This document shows, piece by piece, positions 50,495 through 59,734 of a stretch of DNA of 64,000 nt. The position numbers were made by a program, and so were the translations under genes. Source of the stretch: Microbulbifer variabilis ATCC 700307 (lineage in GTDB: Bacteria > Pseudomonadota > Gammaproteobacteria > Pseudomonadales > Cellvibrionaceae); NCBI RefSeq assembly GCF_000380565.1, contig NZ_AQYJ01000024.1, forward strand, positions 248,001-312,000. The letters run 5' to 3'. The notes under the pieces were generated by a model, which was not told the DNA's origin, made no database searches, and worked only from the letters and a program-made list of their open reading frames with translations. Position 1 is the first letter of the stretch. Every line of letters begins with the position of its first letter.

Positions 50495-51697
50495 ATGTCT
50501 AGCTCATTACTCCCCCCAGTTAAAGGGGTCCGCCTCGCCAGTGTTCCAGCTCGAATAAAGGACTGGCAGCGTGACGATTTGCTTTTGATCGAAATCCCCA
50601 AAGAGGCCTCGGTTTCAGCCACTTTTACCCAGAACTCTTTCTGCGCAGCGCCTGTGGCTGTGGCAAAGGAACATATTTCCAAAGGAAACGTGCGCGCTTT
50701 GCTGATCAATGCGGGCAATGCCAATGCGGCTACCGGGAGTCGAGGGCTTAGTGATGCCCAGGCCTGCTGTGAGGCCGTGGCCAGGGCGATCAATATCCGT
50801 GCTGAGCAAGTGCTGCCATTTAGTACTGGTGTGATTGGTGAACATCTGCCGCTCCAGCGTTTGCTGGATGCGATTCCCCGTGCTGCCGAGCAGCTGTCAG
50901 ATAGTGGATGGGACGGTGCTGCGAAGGCCATTATGACCACGGACACTCACCCAAAAACAGCGAGCCGAACCCTGGAGATTGGTGGCGAAGAGATTACTGT
51001 CGTCGGTATCGCCAAAGGCTCCGGCATGATCCAGCCAAATATGGCGACTATGTTGGCTTATGTCGCTACAGATGCGCATGTTGCACAGCCACTGCTTGAT
51101 AAGATGGTTAAGGAAGCGGTGAATGCTTCTTTTAACAGGGTCAGTGTGGATGGGGATACCTCAACTAATGATGCCTGTGTGCTTATTGCTACAGGAGCGA
51201 CTGGCAGCCAGGTTGAAAACAGCGAAGATCGGGCTTATTCCGCGCTGATGGGGGCCATTACCCAGCTGCACATAGAGCTGGCGAAGGCGGTTGTTAAAGA
51301 CGGTGAAGGTGCAACCAAGTTTGTCACTGTACAGGTTGAGGGTGCTGGGAGTAGCGCAGAGGCATTGCGTGTTGCTTTTGAAGTTGGCGAATCCCCCCTG
51401 GTAAAAACCGCGCTCTATGCCTCAGATCCCAATTGGGGGCGCCTGGTGATGGCGATTGGTAATGCAATCCCGGGAAGTCTGGATACCACCAAGGTCAATA
51501 TATACCTGGATCAGGTACAGGTGGTAGAGGCTGGAGGGCGCTCAGTAAATTATCTTGAAGAGCAGGGTGAACAGGTATTTTCCAAGCCTGAATTTACTAT
51601 TCGAATAGAATTGGGCCGTGGCAACTGTAGTGAGCATGTCTGGACCTGTGACTTCTCCCACGAGTATGTCACCATCAACGCCGAGTACCGTACCTGA
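50495..51697 (+). CDS. argJ: bifunctional ornithine/glutamate N-acetyltransferase ArgJ
   Basis: Recycles the acetyl group between N-acetylornithine and glutamate in arginine synthesis. The 400-residue precursor self-cleaves before Thr in GMIQPNMATMLAYVATDA (near 188) to give two chains. SDPNWGRLVMAIGNA near 310 and the terminal HEYVTINAEYRT are conserved. ATG 50495. mutT begins 10 bases after the stop. Confidence 0.97.
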   Translation: MSSSLLPPVKGVRLASVPARIKDWQRDDLLLIEIPKEASVSATFTQNSFCAAPVAVAKEHISKGNVRALLINAGNANAATGSRGLSDAQACCEAVARAINIRAEQVLPFSTGVIGEHLPLQRLLDAIPRAAEQLSDSGWDGAAKAIMTTDTHPKTASRTLEIGGEEITVVGIAKGSGMIQPNMATMLAYVATDAHVAQPLLDKMVKEAVNASFNRVSVDGDTSTNDACVLIATGATGSQVENSEDRAYSALMGAITQLHIELAKAVVKDGEGATKFVTVQVEGAGSSAEALRVAFEVGESPLVKTALYASDPNWGRLVMAIGNAIPGSLDTTKVNIYLDQVQVVEAGGRSVNYLEEQGEQVFSKPEFTIRIELGRGNCSEHVWTCDFSHEYVTINAEYRT

Positions 51698-51707
51698 GGA
51701 AGTTGTA

Positions 51708-52112
51708 GTGACCAGTGTTATTCATGTTGCTGTTGGGGTTGTATCTCGTGATGATGGCAAAATCCTGATTGCCCGCCGCCCGGATCACTTGCATATGGGC
51801 GGGCGTTGGGAGTTCCCCGGTGGCAAGGTGGAGGAAGGGGAGAGTGTGCAGCAGGCGCTCTCCCGCGAGCTGCGTGAGGAAGTGGCAATCGAGATAACTG
51901 AACTGACTCCTCTGGTGGAAATTCGCCACGAATATCCAGAAAAAACAGTCTTGCTGGATACCTGGCAGGTAACGGCGTTTACCGGGGAGGCTATGGGTCG
52001 GGAAGGGCAAGAGACTGCCTGGGTAGCCGTTCAGGAGTTGGATAACTTTCAGTTTCCCGATGCCAACCAGGCGATTATTGAGGCGATTAAAACCGCTGCG
52101 CCAGTCTCTTAA
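51708..52112 (+). CDS. mutT: 8-oxo-dGTP diphosphatase MutT
   Basis: Hydrolyses 8-oxo-dGTP to prevent A:T to C:G mutations. The 134 residues contain the Nudix box GGKVEEGESVQQALSRELREEV (residues about 38-59) after GGRWEFP. The GTG at 51708 has GAGGA at seven bases upstream and sits just after the argJ stop; the longer frame from 51618 lies inside argJ and is not credible as the start. The argJ-mutT pairing is typical. Confidence 0.95.
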   Translation: MTSVIHVAVGVVSRDDGKILIARRPDHLHMGGRWEFPGGKVEEGESVQQALSRELREEVAIEITELTPLVEIRHEYPEKTVLLDTWQVTAFTGEAMGREGQETAWVAVQELDNFQFPDANQAIIEAIKTAAPVS

Positions 52113-52154
52113 AGGTCAGCAAACAAATCAGCTCGGGCCAGTTAGGCCCGAAAC

Positions 52155-52373
52155 TTAGTTGCGGCGCTGCTTGGTCGGGTCCAGGTCGTCACTTAGAACG
52201 TCATCATAAATAGATTCACCTGGAATCTTATGTCCTTCGCTGGCCCATTCGCCCAAGTCAATCAGCTTACAGCGTTCACTGCAAAAAGGCTTAAATGGAA
52301 ACTTATCATTCCACTCCACAGGCTTTTTACAGGTGGGGCAGCTTAAGGTTGGGGTTTCTTTACTTTTGGACAT
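52155..52373 (-). CDS. yacG: DNA gyrase inhibitor YacG
   Basis: A small zinc protein that in E. coli binds GyrB and inhibits gyrase. From ATG 52373 it is 72 residues. The zinc ligands are CPTC near 12 and FCSERCK near 31, followed by the conserved [16 protein letters not shown]. Upstream frame to 52499 lies within coaE sequence and is not used. It is followed by a GGGCC/GGCCC-type hairpin (52133-52151) between convergent mutT and yacG. Confidence 0.95.
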   Translation of the reverse strand: MSKSKETPTLSCPTCKKPVEWNDKFPFKPFCSERCKLIDLGEWASEGHKIPGESIYDDVLSDDLDPTKQRRN

Positions 52374-52395
52374 ATTAACTTGGAGTATTACTAAT

Positions 52396-53004
52396 TCAGT
52401 TGTGTTTAGTGGTGGCCGCCATTTGTAAGTACTTTTGATGCAGTAATTCAATTTGGCCGCGCAGCTCCGCCAGGCCGGCAGAATTGTCCAGCACATCATC
52501 GGCTTTATCCAGTCGTTCCTGTCTGCCCAGTTGTGCCGCCATGATTTTGCGAATCTGCTCTTCGTGATTGTTATCCCTTGCAGTGGCCCTTTCTACCTGC
52601 AAGTTCTCTGGCAGATCCACCACACAAATCCTGTCCACCAGCTGGTACTGGCCGGATTCAATTAAAAGGGGCGATTCCAGTATCGCATACAGGCTTGGGC
52701 TTTGTTCCAGGGAGCTGAGGATCTCCTCCCGTATCAGAGGGTGTAGCAGGCCCTCCAGCCAGGCTCTCTCTTCAGTATCCTCAAAAATCAGGCTGCGCAG
52801 CTGCGCTCGGTTCAGTTCGCCATTCTCAAGTAAAATCCCAGCGCCGAAATGCTGGGCAATTTTCTCTAGTGCCGGCTTGCCGGGCTGTACGACAACCCTG
52901 GCAGCCCAGTCTGCATCTACCACATGGATGCCCAGCTCACGAAAGCACTCAGCGGCGGCAGATTTTCCACTGCCAATACCACCAGTTAAGCCTACCCGGA
53001 ACAA
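52396..53004 (-). CDS. coaE: dephospho-CoA kinase CoaE
   Basis: Phosphorylates dephospho-CoA in the last step of coenzyme A synthesis. The P-loop [11 protein letters not shown] opens the protein and [13 protein letters not shown] follows near 36. Length is about 202 residues, close to E. coli (206). A GGAGG site lies seven bases before a TTG at 53004, which is the likely start; the longer frame to 53058 adds no conserved sequence. Neighbours pilD and yacG are the usual ones. Confidence 0.92.
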   Translation of the reverse strand: MFRVGLTGGIGSGKSAAAECFRELGIHVVDADWAARVVVQPGKPALEKIAQHFGAGILLENGELNRAQLRSLIFEDTEERAWLEGLLHPLIREEILSSLEQSPSLYAILESPLLIESGQYQLVDRICVVDLPENLQVERATARDNNHEEQIRKIMAAQLGRQERLDKADDVLDNSAGLAELRGQIELLHQKYLQMAATTKHN

Positions 53005-53046
53005 TATGTTGCCTCCTTGAACTAAAAAACTGGGGTTAAAAACAAG

Positions 53047-53073
53047 AAACCCGGCCAATGCCGGGCCGGGTTT
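53047..53073 (-). terminator. terminator after pilD
   Basis: AAACCCGGCC and GGCCGGGTTT form a 10-bp stem; on the minus strand CTTGTTTTT follows. It lies between the pilD stop and coaE. Confidence 0.7.
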
Positions 53074-53116
53074 ATGTTAAATCACTTACTCTGCTAGAGC
53101 TAACTGAGAAGAGTTT

Positions 53117-54001
53117 TCAGTTTGCGAGCCCCGAAAAGTTCAAATACCAACCGATGATCTGATCTCCCCATAACATGGCAATCCAGCCCGCTCCAGCCAA
53201 ATAGGGGCCAAAGGCGATTGGTAGTCTATGGTCTCGCCCTTTGGCCAGGCTCCAAGCAATACCTGCAATAGCGCCTACTGCGGCAGAGAGTACTACCACC
53301 AATGGTAATATCTGCCAGCCAAACCATGCCCCGATAGCAGCGAGTATCTTGAAATCCCCAGCTCCCATACCCTCTTTGCCGGTGACCAGCTTAAAGATAT
53401 GGAATACAAGCCACAGTGACAGGTAGCCGGCAATTGCACCGATCACGGCGTCTTGCAGGGGGGCAAATACCCCCCACAGGTTGATGAACAGTCCCCCCCA
53501 GAGTAACGGCAGGGTAAGGTTGTCTGGCAGTAGCTGTTTATCAAAGTCTATGCCGGTGAGAGCGATCAAAACCCAGGTAAACACACAGCCAGCCAGTGCC
53601 TGCCAGGTAAAGCCCAGTTGCCACACAATTACTGCGGTGAGAATCCCTGTGATCAGTTCCACCGTGGGGTAGCGTCTGGAAATCGCTGTGCCACAGGAGC
53701 CGCATTTACCACGTAGAAATAAGAAACTGATTACCGGTACATTCTGCCAGGGTTTGATTTCGGTTTTGCACTTGGGGCAATGGGAGTGGGGCAACACCAG
53801 ATTGAACGGTTTATTCAGCTCCTCTTGCTCGGCTTTGTCAGGCTTTGTGTCAAAGTAGCTGTAAAAATCCCGCTTGTATTCGCGCTCCATCATTACTGGC
53901 AGGCGCAGAATAACGACATTGAGGAAACTGCCTATAAGTAGGCCCAAAATAAAAGCGCTGCTTAGGAGCAGCGCTGGGTATGAAGCTAACGTTTCGAGCA
54001 T
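53117..54001 (-). CDS. pilD: prepilin leader peptidase/N-methyltransferase PilD
   Basis: Cleaves the leader from type IV prepilins and methylates the new N-terminus at the inner membrane. The 294-residue protein has about eight transmembrane helices, zinc-binding CPKC (near 73) and CGSC pairs, and the two catalytic aspartates in LTGIDFD and GAGDFK. It follows pilC after 11 bases on the same strand. Confidence 0.97.
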   Translation of the reverse strand: MLETLASYPALLLSSAFILGLLIGSFLNVVILRLPVMMEREYKRDFYSYFDTKPDKAEQEELNKPFNLVLPHSHCPKCKTEIKPWQNVPVISFLFLRGKCGSCGTAISRRYPTVELITGILTAVIVWQLGFTWQALAGCVFTWVLIALTGIDFDKQLLPDNLTLPLLWGGLFINLWGVFAPLQDAVIGAIAGYLSLWLVFHIFKLVTGKEGMGAGDFKILAAIGAWFGWQILPLVVVLSAAVGAIAGIAWSLAKGRDHRLPIAFGPYLAGAGWIAMLWGDQIIGWYLNFSGLAN

Positions 54002-54012
54002 CGTATTCTTTC

Positions 54013-55227
54013 TTATACTACTTGACCTAACTGGAAGATAGGAAGATACATGGCAATCATCAAGCCGCCAACCAGAATACCCAAAACTGCCATGATCATT
54101 GGTTCCATAAGAGTTGTAAGGTTGTCCACCATATTGTCGACAGCCTCCTCGTAATAGTCGGCAGCCTTTCCCAGCATATCGTCCAGAGCTCCGGACTCCT
54201 CACCAATGGCTGCCATTTGTACCAGCATGGTCGGATATAGGCCAGAGGAGCGAAGTGCCGCATTGAGGGGGATACCAGTAGCTACAGAGTCTCTGATCTT
54301 AAGCGTTGCCTCCTCATAGAGGCTATTACCCGTAGCACCAGCCACAGACTTTAAGGCATCAATAAGAGGGACACCGGCAGCAAAGGTAGTAGATAGGGTA
54401 CGCGCAAAACGTGCCGAAATGGAGTTATAGGTGATTGTTCCCAGAATGGGCAATTTCAATATTAGGCGGTCGAAGAACTCAGCCACTTTTCTGTTGCGCT
54501 TTTTGGCTTCGATAGTGCCACCGATGCTGATTACTACAGCGAGCAGCGCAAAAAACCAATTGGCTTGCATCCATTCGGACATGCCTACTACCAGCTGGGT
54601 AAAGGCGGGAAGATCTGCCCCAAAGCTGGAAAAAGTCTCTGCAAATTGAGGTACAACTTTAATCAATAGAATTGAGGTGACTACAATCGCTACCACCATT
54701 ACCGCAATGGGGTAAGTCATCGCCTTCTTGATCTTTGCTTTTAGCGATTCCGTCTTCTCTTTGTAAGTAGCAATCCTATCCAGCATAGTTTCCAGTGCAC
54801 CGGATTGCTCACCAGAGGCTACCAGGTTACAAAAAAGATCGTCAAAGTAGAGTGGGTGTTTACGCAGTGCCTCCGCAAATGCAGTGCCCGAAGCCACATC
54901 ATCACGGAGTTTGAAAATAAGCTCTTTGACCCCCTGGTTATCCAGGCCATCGGCAACGATTTCAAAGCTTTGCACCAATGGAACCCCGGCCTTCATCATA
55001 GTGGCCATCTGCCGGGTGAATAGAGCGATATCTGCAGGCTTTACTTTCTTTTTGCCAGCGCCAAACAGGGGCTTTGGTTTTTTTTGTACCCGGTTCGCTA
55101 TAATACCTTGTTTGCGTAATTGGGCTTTTACCAGTGCGGGGCTGGTGCCATTTATTTCCCCTTGAACCTTGGCCCCTTTACTATCCACTCCTTTGTAGAT
55201 GTATGCAACTGCTGTAGCGTTGGCCAT
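54013..55227 (-). CDS. pilC: type IV pilus inner-membrane platform protein PilC
   Basis: The inner-membrane anchor of the pilus motor. The 404 residues have two T2SF/GspF repeats, each with helices around RQMATMMKAGVPLVQSFE (near 68) and RTLSTTFAAGVPLIDALK (near 278), and three transmembrane segments. AGGAAAAGCAAAT precedes the ATG. Unlike in Pseudomonas, 271 bases separate it from pilB. Confidence 0.97.
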   Translation of the reverse strand: MANATAVAYIYKGVDSKGAKVQGEINGTSPALVKAQLRKQGIIANRVQKKPKPLFGAGKKKVKPADIALFTRQMATMMKAGVPLVQSFEIVADGLDNQGVKELIFKLRDDVASGTAFAEALRKHPLYFDDLFCNLVASGEQSGALETMLDRIATYKEKTESLKAKIKKAMTYPIAVMVVAIVVTSILLIKVVPQFAETFSSFGADLPAFTQLVVGMSEWMQANWFFALLAVVISIGGTIEAKKRNRKVAEFFDRLILKLPILGTITYNSISARFARTLSTTFAAGVPLIDALKSVAGATGNSLYEEATLKIRDSVATGIPLNAALRSSGLYPTMLVQMAAIGEESGALDDMLGKAADYYEEAVDNMVDNLTTLMEPMIMAVLGILVGGLMIAMYLPIFQLGQVV

Positions 55228-55245
55228 ATTTGCTTTTCCTGCTTT

Positions 55246-55266
55246 TTATCTCTTATCTCTTATCTC
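55246..55266 (+). repeat. three tandem 7-bp repeats (TTATCTC)
   Basis: Perfect direct copies at 55246, 55253 and 55260. On the pilC strand they read GAGATAA three times, about 20 bases before the pilC start codon. Copy-number slippage there could change expression. Confidence 0.7.
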
Positions 55267-55320
55267 AGAAAAACCTGAAATTTCTTGTGCTTCTTAACTC
55301 TATTTTGAGTGAGTGTAGAG

Positions 55321-55352
55321 CTTCAACTAGGCGAAGATCCGAAAAGTTGAAG
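55321..55352. repeat. inverted repeat in pilB-pilC gap
   Basis: CTTCAACT and AGTTGAAG are perfect 8-base arms around a 16-base loop. Not followed by a T-run on either strand, so a regulator site or RNA hairpin is likelier than a terminator. Confidence 0.5.
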
Positions 55353-55498
55353 TAGTGTATGTTAATTAACTCGCTCTAATGTCTCTTTCGAAAATAGATG
55401 CTAATTCTCGGGTACTGGAACTAATTTTGATCAAAATAAAATTCAGGTTCCAGAGCTGTGCTGTTTAGGACAAATAGGTTTTCACTAGTCGTAAAGGG

Positions 55499-57211
55499 CT
55501 AATCTTTGGTCACCCTGTTTGCCTCTTCCAGGCTGGTGACACCCATCACAACTTTGCGCAGTGCCGATATCCTCAGATTATTAAAGCCCTCTTCGCGGGC
55601 CTGGTCCGCAATCTGAATCGAATTGCCGCCCTCCATTATAATTCTGGAGATGCCATCGGTGATGCGAACCACTTCATACACGCCAACGCGTCCTTTGTAG
55701 CCCTTGGAGCAATGCTCGCAACCAACGGGCTGGAAAATCGCCCACTCACTTTTAGGAATTGTAACCGTAGCGAAACCTTCCGCCTCCAAGACCTCTGATG
55801 GCAATGTCACCGGTTTCTTGCACTCATTACACAGACGTCGTGCTAATCGCTGTGCAATAATTACACTGACAGAAGTGGCGATGTTAAAAGTGGGAACCCC
55901 CATGTTCATGAGGCGTGTCAAGGTTTCAGGAGCTGAGTTGGTATGTAGCGTGGAGAGCACCAGGTGACCGGTCTGCGCAGCCTTGATTGCAATTTCCGCG
56001 GTTTCCAAGTCCCGAATCTCCCCCACCATAACAATATCTGGATCTTGCCTTAGGAAAGATCGCAATGCCTCGGCAAAGTTAAGCCCTACCTTGGGGTGTA
56101 CATTGACCTGATTGATGCCCTCCAGATTAATCTCCACCGGGTCTTCCGCTGTGGATATATTGCGCTCTGCGGTATTTAAGATGTTAAGGCCAGTATAAAG
56201 GGATACGGTCTTGCCTGAACCTGTGGGGCCGGTTACCAGGATCATTCCCTGAGGTTGGGCCAGGGCGTCCATATAGATTTGCTTTTGCTCATCTTCATAG
56301 CCGAGCGCATCAATTCCCAGTTTGGCAGAAGAGGGGTCCAGAATACGCAGAACGATTTTTTCTCCCCAAAGCGTAGGCAAACTGTTAACCCGGAAATCGA
56401 TCGCCTTGGTTTTGGACAGCTTCATTTTGATACGGCCATCCTGTGGAATACGCCGCTCGGAAATATCCATTTTGGACATTACTTTCAGGCGGGCTGAGAG
56501 GCGGGGTGCGAGCTGGATAGGAGGTTTGGCTACCTCGTGGAGTACGCCATCAGTACGGAACCGGACCCGGTAGGATTTTTCATAGGGTTCGAAATGGATA
56601 TCTGAAGCACCCGATCGTATTGCGTCGAGCAGTACCTTGTTGACAAAACGCACAACAGGGGCCTCATCTCCGCCGGGGTCATTATCATCGGCCTCGCTTT
56701 TCTCATCTCCACCAACATCCAGAGCATCCAGCTCTTCATCGTCCATACCCTCCAGGCCGGCACCCATATCACCGCTGTCGGACAGATAGTTTTCAATGGC
56801 CTTGGCCAGTTTATCCGCCTCAACCAATACTGCGTCGGTGCTTAGGCCGGTATTGAAGTTTATCTCATCCAGGCCGGCCAGGTTGGTGGGGTCTGCCACG
56901 GCGATAAACAGGCGATTGCCGCGTTTGTATAGAGGCAGTGCGAAGTGCTTGCTGATTAATTTCTCATCGACAACATCCTTGGGGATCAGGTCGAAGTTAT
57001 AGCCACCCAGGTCAAACAAGGGGGTACCAAAGGCCTGGGAGGCGATATTGGCCAGCTCGCGGCTCTTGACCAGCTTGGCCTCCACGGCATGCTGGGCAAA
57101 GGTCTGGTTTTCCCTGCGCGCGGCTTTTATGGCAGAGGTTGCCGTCGATTCGTCGAGAACCTGATCTGCGACCAGGCGTTTGGCCAGGCCGCTAAGGGAG
57201 GAAGTTGTCAT
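55499..57211 (-). CDS. pilB: type IV pilus assembly ATPase PilB
   Basis: The hexameric motor that extends the pilus. The 570 residues include an N-terminal GspE/MshEN-type domain, then Walker A GPTGSGKTVSLYT near 330, MVGEIRDLETAEIAIKAAQTGHLVLSTLHTN (Walker B and His box), and four zinc-binding cysteines (CNECKK and CEHCSKG). It is divergent from pilA. An acidic linker (about 150-180, GMDDEELDALDVGGDEKSE) is notable. Confidence 0.97.
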   Translation of the reverse strand: MTTSSLSGLAKRLVADQVLDESTATSAIKAARRENQTFAQHAVEAKLVKSRELANIASQAFGTPLFDLGGYNFDLIPKDVVDEKLISKHFALPLYKRGNRLFIAVADPTNLAGLDEINFNTGLSTDAVLVEADKLAKAIENYLSDSGDMGAGLEGMDDEELDALDVGGDEKSEADDNDPGGDEAPVVRFVNKVLLDAIRSGASDIHFEPYEKSYRVRFRTDGVLHEVAKPPIQLAPRLSARLKVMSKMDISERRIPQDGRIKMKLSKTKAIDFRVNSLPTLWGEKIVLRILDPSSAKLGIDALGYEDEQKQIYMDALAQPQGMILVTGPTGSGKTVSLYTGLNILNTAERNISTAEDPVEINLEGINQVNVHPKVGLNFAEALRSFLRQDPDIVMVGEIRDLETAEIAIKAAQTGHLVLSTLHTNSAPETLTRLMNMGVPTFNIATSVSVIIAQRLARRLCNECKKPVTLPSEVLEAEGFATVTIPKSEWAIFQPVGCEHCSKGYKGRVGVYEVVRITDGISRIIMEGGNSIQIADQAREEGFNNLRISALRKVVMGVTSLEEANRVTKD

Positions 57212-57600
57212 TGATTACGCTGCCGCTAAAATTACCTTGGGCCAAGTATTGAGAATGGGCCTGTTTATAGCCCGCCCTGTGTAAACCCAGGCGTATAAAA
57301 AGAAGGAAGGTAAAATATAGCGAATTACCGGGCGCGAGCCAAACATCACTATGAATATCATGCAAGGCCTTGATAAGTACATACACATACAGAAGATGAC
57401 AAATTTTGTCATAACTGGGCAGCTGCTGTCAGCGGTAATGCTATAGCACTACGCACTTTCTAGTGGGAAGTGATGGGTTACTCACTGACAACTCTTAATT
57501 CTCCTTACAGCTTGCCAAACTTGGCACAGTCCTTGTATCTTGTTCCGGGACTTCCTCACGGGATTCACCTTATTTAAAAGTCTGTATGGAGACGGTTACA
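57212..57600. other. pilB-pilA divergent intergenic region
   Basis: About 390 bases, AT-rich, with no gene. It holds the candidate sigma-54 promoter of pilA. No second clear promoter for pilB is seen. Confidence 0.5.
57522..57536 (+). promoter_or_regulatory. candidate sigma-54 promoter of pilA
   Basis: TGGCAC, five bases, TTGT fits the -24/-12 consensus (TGGCAC-N5-TTGC) except for the last base. Start near 57548, about 53 bases before the pilA ATG. Pilin genes of this type are usually driven by RpoN with PilR. Confidence 0.65.
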
Positions 57601-58035
57601 ATGAAAAAGCAACAGGGTTTTACACTGATTGAATTGATGATCGTAGTAGCGATCATTGGTATTTTGGCGGCGGTAGCACTGCCGGCTTACCAGGATTACA
57701 CTGTGCGTGCACGTGTTTCTGAAGGCCTCGGCTTGGCATCTGCCGCTAAAGCAACAGTTTCTGAGAATATAGCTAATGCTGGAGGTGTAACAACGGGCGG
57801 TAACCTTTGCTCGGGTGTGCGTACCTTCACGGGCGGAACAGCTAATGTAGAAAAGTTAGAGTGTGCTGATGCATCAGGCGCAATCACGATAACTATGGGC
57901 AGTGCCGCAAACAGTGTTGCCTTAACACTTACCCCCAGTTCCACTGCAGGTTCTAGTAATGTAGCTTGGGCCTGCGGCGGTGTTGCTGCGGATAATCATA
58001 AATACGTTCCCTCTGAGTGCCGCAATGCATCTTAA
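57601..58035 (+). CDS. pilA: type IV major pilin PilA
   Basis: The fibre subunit of the type IV pilus. The prepilin leader is six residues (MKKQQG), cut before Phe7, with the essential Glu five residues on (FTLIEL) and the hydrophobic N-terminal helix. 144 residues in total. Four cysteines are present (70, 88, 125, 140); the last two would make the C-terminal disulfide loop. The chain ends CRNAS, with serine at the extreme C-terminus. ATG 57601 is chosen because the leader then has the normal length. Followed by a terminator and then the Wzy_C ligase. Confidence 0.97.
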   Translation: MKKQQGFTLIELMIVVAIIGILAAVALPAYQDYTVRARVSEGLGLASAAKATVSENIANAGGVTTGGNLCSGVRTFTGGTANVEKLECADASGAITITMGSAANSVALTLTPSSTAGSSNVAWACGGVAADNHKYVPSECRNAS

Positions 58036-58066
58036 TACACAGTAAAGATTGACTGCTTTATTGAAG

Positions 58067-58096
58067 ATGGGCCACTTTGGTGGCCCATTTTTATTT
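58067..58096 (+). terminator. rho-independent terminator of pilA
   Basis: ATGGGCCAC, TTTG, GTGGCCCAT, then TTTTATTT, 31 bases after the pilA stop. Confidence 0.88.
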
Positions 58097-58166
58097 AAAA
58101 TTACTATTAATGCTAAATTTATTGCTCTTGGCTACTCTGCAATAGCAGATAGCATTAAAAATAATA

Positions 58167-59606
58167 ATGGCACAGCTTTATAAAATATTACCTGCTCGTG
58201 ATTCAGGTTCTACCTTGCATGGAACTGATTTCTGTCGTGAGAGTAAATATGGTTGGTTTTGTATTGCCATTTGTTCATTATGGTTTTTTCTAACCATTAA
58301 TCCTCTCCATCTGTTGATACTGGATCTCGGTTCGGGTTATTACAATTTTAAGAGGTTTGTGCAGATAGTATTGATAGGGGTCGTGACTCTATTATTTTTT
58401 TTTAGAGAGTACAGGGTTGGAGTCACCAAGACCCTCAATCTTAGAGGGTTGGTTCTGCCCTGGCTGGCTTCCTGCTTTTTTATATTTGGCTCCGCAGTCT
58501 TTTCTGATAATAAATACCATTCTATTTTAGAGGGGCTCCACTGGTTGATGTTGCCCTCGGTTTTTTTTGTTGGCATTTATATCGCCAAGGCAGGTCTGAC
58601 TCAAAGGCTTTTGGGTATTTATTTGCTCATCCATGGAATGGTAGTCTTTAAAGGCCTACTTGATTTTGGGTTTGAAGTTTTTGTAAGTGAGTCTTTGCGT
58701 GCGGGAATGATATTCTCTTCTTTTGGTAATATCCGTTTTTTTAATCAGGTGCAGGTTTTTATTATTCCGCTTCTGCTGATATTTGCTTCAAGAACAAAGT
58801 TTTATAGTCTGGCGTATTTATTCTTATTTGCTAATTTTTTGTTGGCCTTCGCTAGCGGCGCCAGAGGGTTGCTGTTGTCGATTATTGTAACTGGGTTGCT
58901 GTCGTTTGTTTTTCTTAAGCCTTGGCGCCGTCAAATTCTATATGGTTTGATTGTATGCGCTTTTGCTTATATGGCGTACTTCCTGATTTTGGAATGGCTG
59001 GGTAGTGTGGGTCATATTTTCCGTACCAGTACCTCCGGACGCCTAGCTATTTGGTGGGAGTTGTTAAGCAAACTTTCAACTTTGAATATCTTTTTCGGTA
59101 ATGGGGTGGGCGCTTACACATTCCATGACTTTGTTTATTTTTTTGGGCATCCCCATAATAGCATTCTGCAGTTTTTATATGAATGGGGGGCTATTGCTAC
59201 GCTTTCAGCGGTGGCTGCCATACTTTGGGTGTGTTGGACTTCTTATCAGCAGCTTAAGGGTGATGGCGATAGTACAAAAAAAGATATTCAGGCAGCCTTA
59301 CTTTATGCCTTGTGTGCGGCATCTTTTTATTCCCTTTTCAGTGGGGTTTTTGTGATGCCTGCACCTCAGGTGCTGTTCTTTTTGTTTGTGGGGCTGCTCT
59401 TAGGTGGGGCTAATCTAGAAGGCCATAAAGTTCTGAGAGTAAATCAGTCGGTCAGCGTTGCTCTGCGATTCTTGTGCGCTATTTGCTTAATTGTGTTTGT
59501 AGAGCTTGCAGGGAAATACCTTGTTCAGCAGGCGGGACAACAGGAGCAAGTCCGCGGCCCAAGATTTTGGGGGAATGGAGCACCACTGATTTTGTCGGAC
59601 TACTAG
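58167..59606 (+). CDS. Wzy_C-family O-oligosaccharyltransferase or ligase, probably acting on pilin
   Basis: A 479-residue inner-membrane protein with about ten to twelve hydrophobic segments. The long periplasmic loop and HPHNSILQFLYEWG (His328-His330) are the Wzy_C signature shared by WaaL, Wzy and PglL/PilO/TfpO enzymes, which transfer lipid-linked glycans. Position right after pilA, like pilO/tfpO in Pseudomonas and Acinetobacter, suggests pilin O-glycosylation. An O-antigen ligase is the alternative. The start at ATG 58167 lacks a clear ribosome site, and the region is AT-rich. Confidence 0.8.
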   Translation: MAQLYKILPARDSGSTLHGTDFCRESKYGWFCIAICSLWFFLTINPLHLLILDLGSGYYNFKRFVQIVLIGVVTLLFFFREYRVGVTKTLNLRGLVLPWLASCFFIFGSAVFSDNKYHSILEGLHWLMLPSVFFVGIYIAKAGLTQRLLGIYLLIHGMVVFKGLLDFGFEVFVSESLRAGMIFSSFGNIRFFNQVQVFIIPLLLIFASRTKFYSLAYLFLFANFLLAFASGARGLLLSIIVTGLLSFVFLKPWRRQILYGLIVCAFAYMAYFLILEWLGSVGHIFRTSTSGRLAIWWELLSKLSTLNIFFGNGVGAYTFHDFVYFFGHPHNSILQFLYEWGAIATLSAVAAILWVCWTSYQQLKGDGDSTKKDIQAALLYALCAASFYSLFSGVFVMPAPQVLFFLFVGLLLGGANLEGHKVLRVNQSVSVALRFLCAICLIVFVELAGKYLVQQAGQQEQVRGPRFWGNGAPLILSDY

Positions 59607-59734
59607 GATCTAACTTTAGTTAGTCTTATTTTATCGGCAGCATGTAATCTTGGTGAATTATTCATTTAAGTGTTGAGTGCTTGCCCAGAACATAATCATA
59701 CAGACATGAATACTCATGTACACAAGAATGGGGT

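Larger units (their letters stand above)
55228..55498 (-). other. pilB-pilC intergenic region with repeats
   Basis: Normally almost nothing separates these genes. Here 271 bases hold three perfect tandem copies of TTATCTC (55246-55266) just before the pilC ribosome site, an inverted repeat (55321-55328 with 55345-55352) and a 14-base palindrome ATTTTGATCAAAAT (55424-55437). No gene is seen; an own promoter for pilC is possible. Confidence 0.55.

Noticed and set aside
52113..52154. Hairpin TCGGGCC-AGTTA-GGCCCGA as a terminator between mutT and yacG
   Set aside because: Real stem but no T-run on either strand; not listed as a terminator.
55424..55437. ATTTTGATCAAAAT palindrome as an FNR site
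   Set aside because: FNR needs TTGAT-N4-ATCAA; here the half-sites run together without the spacer. Recorded only as a palindrome.
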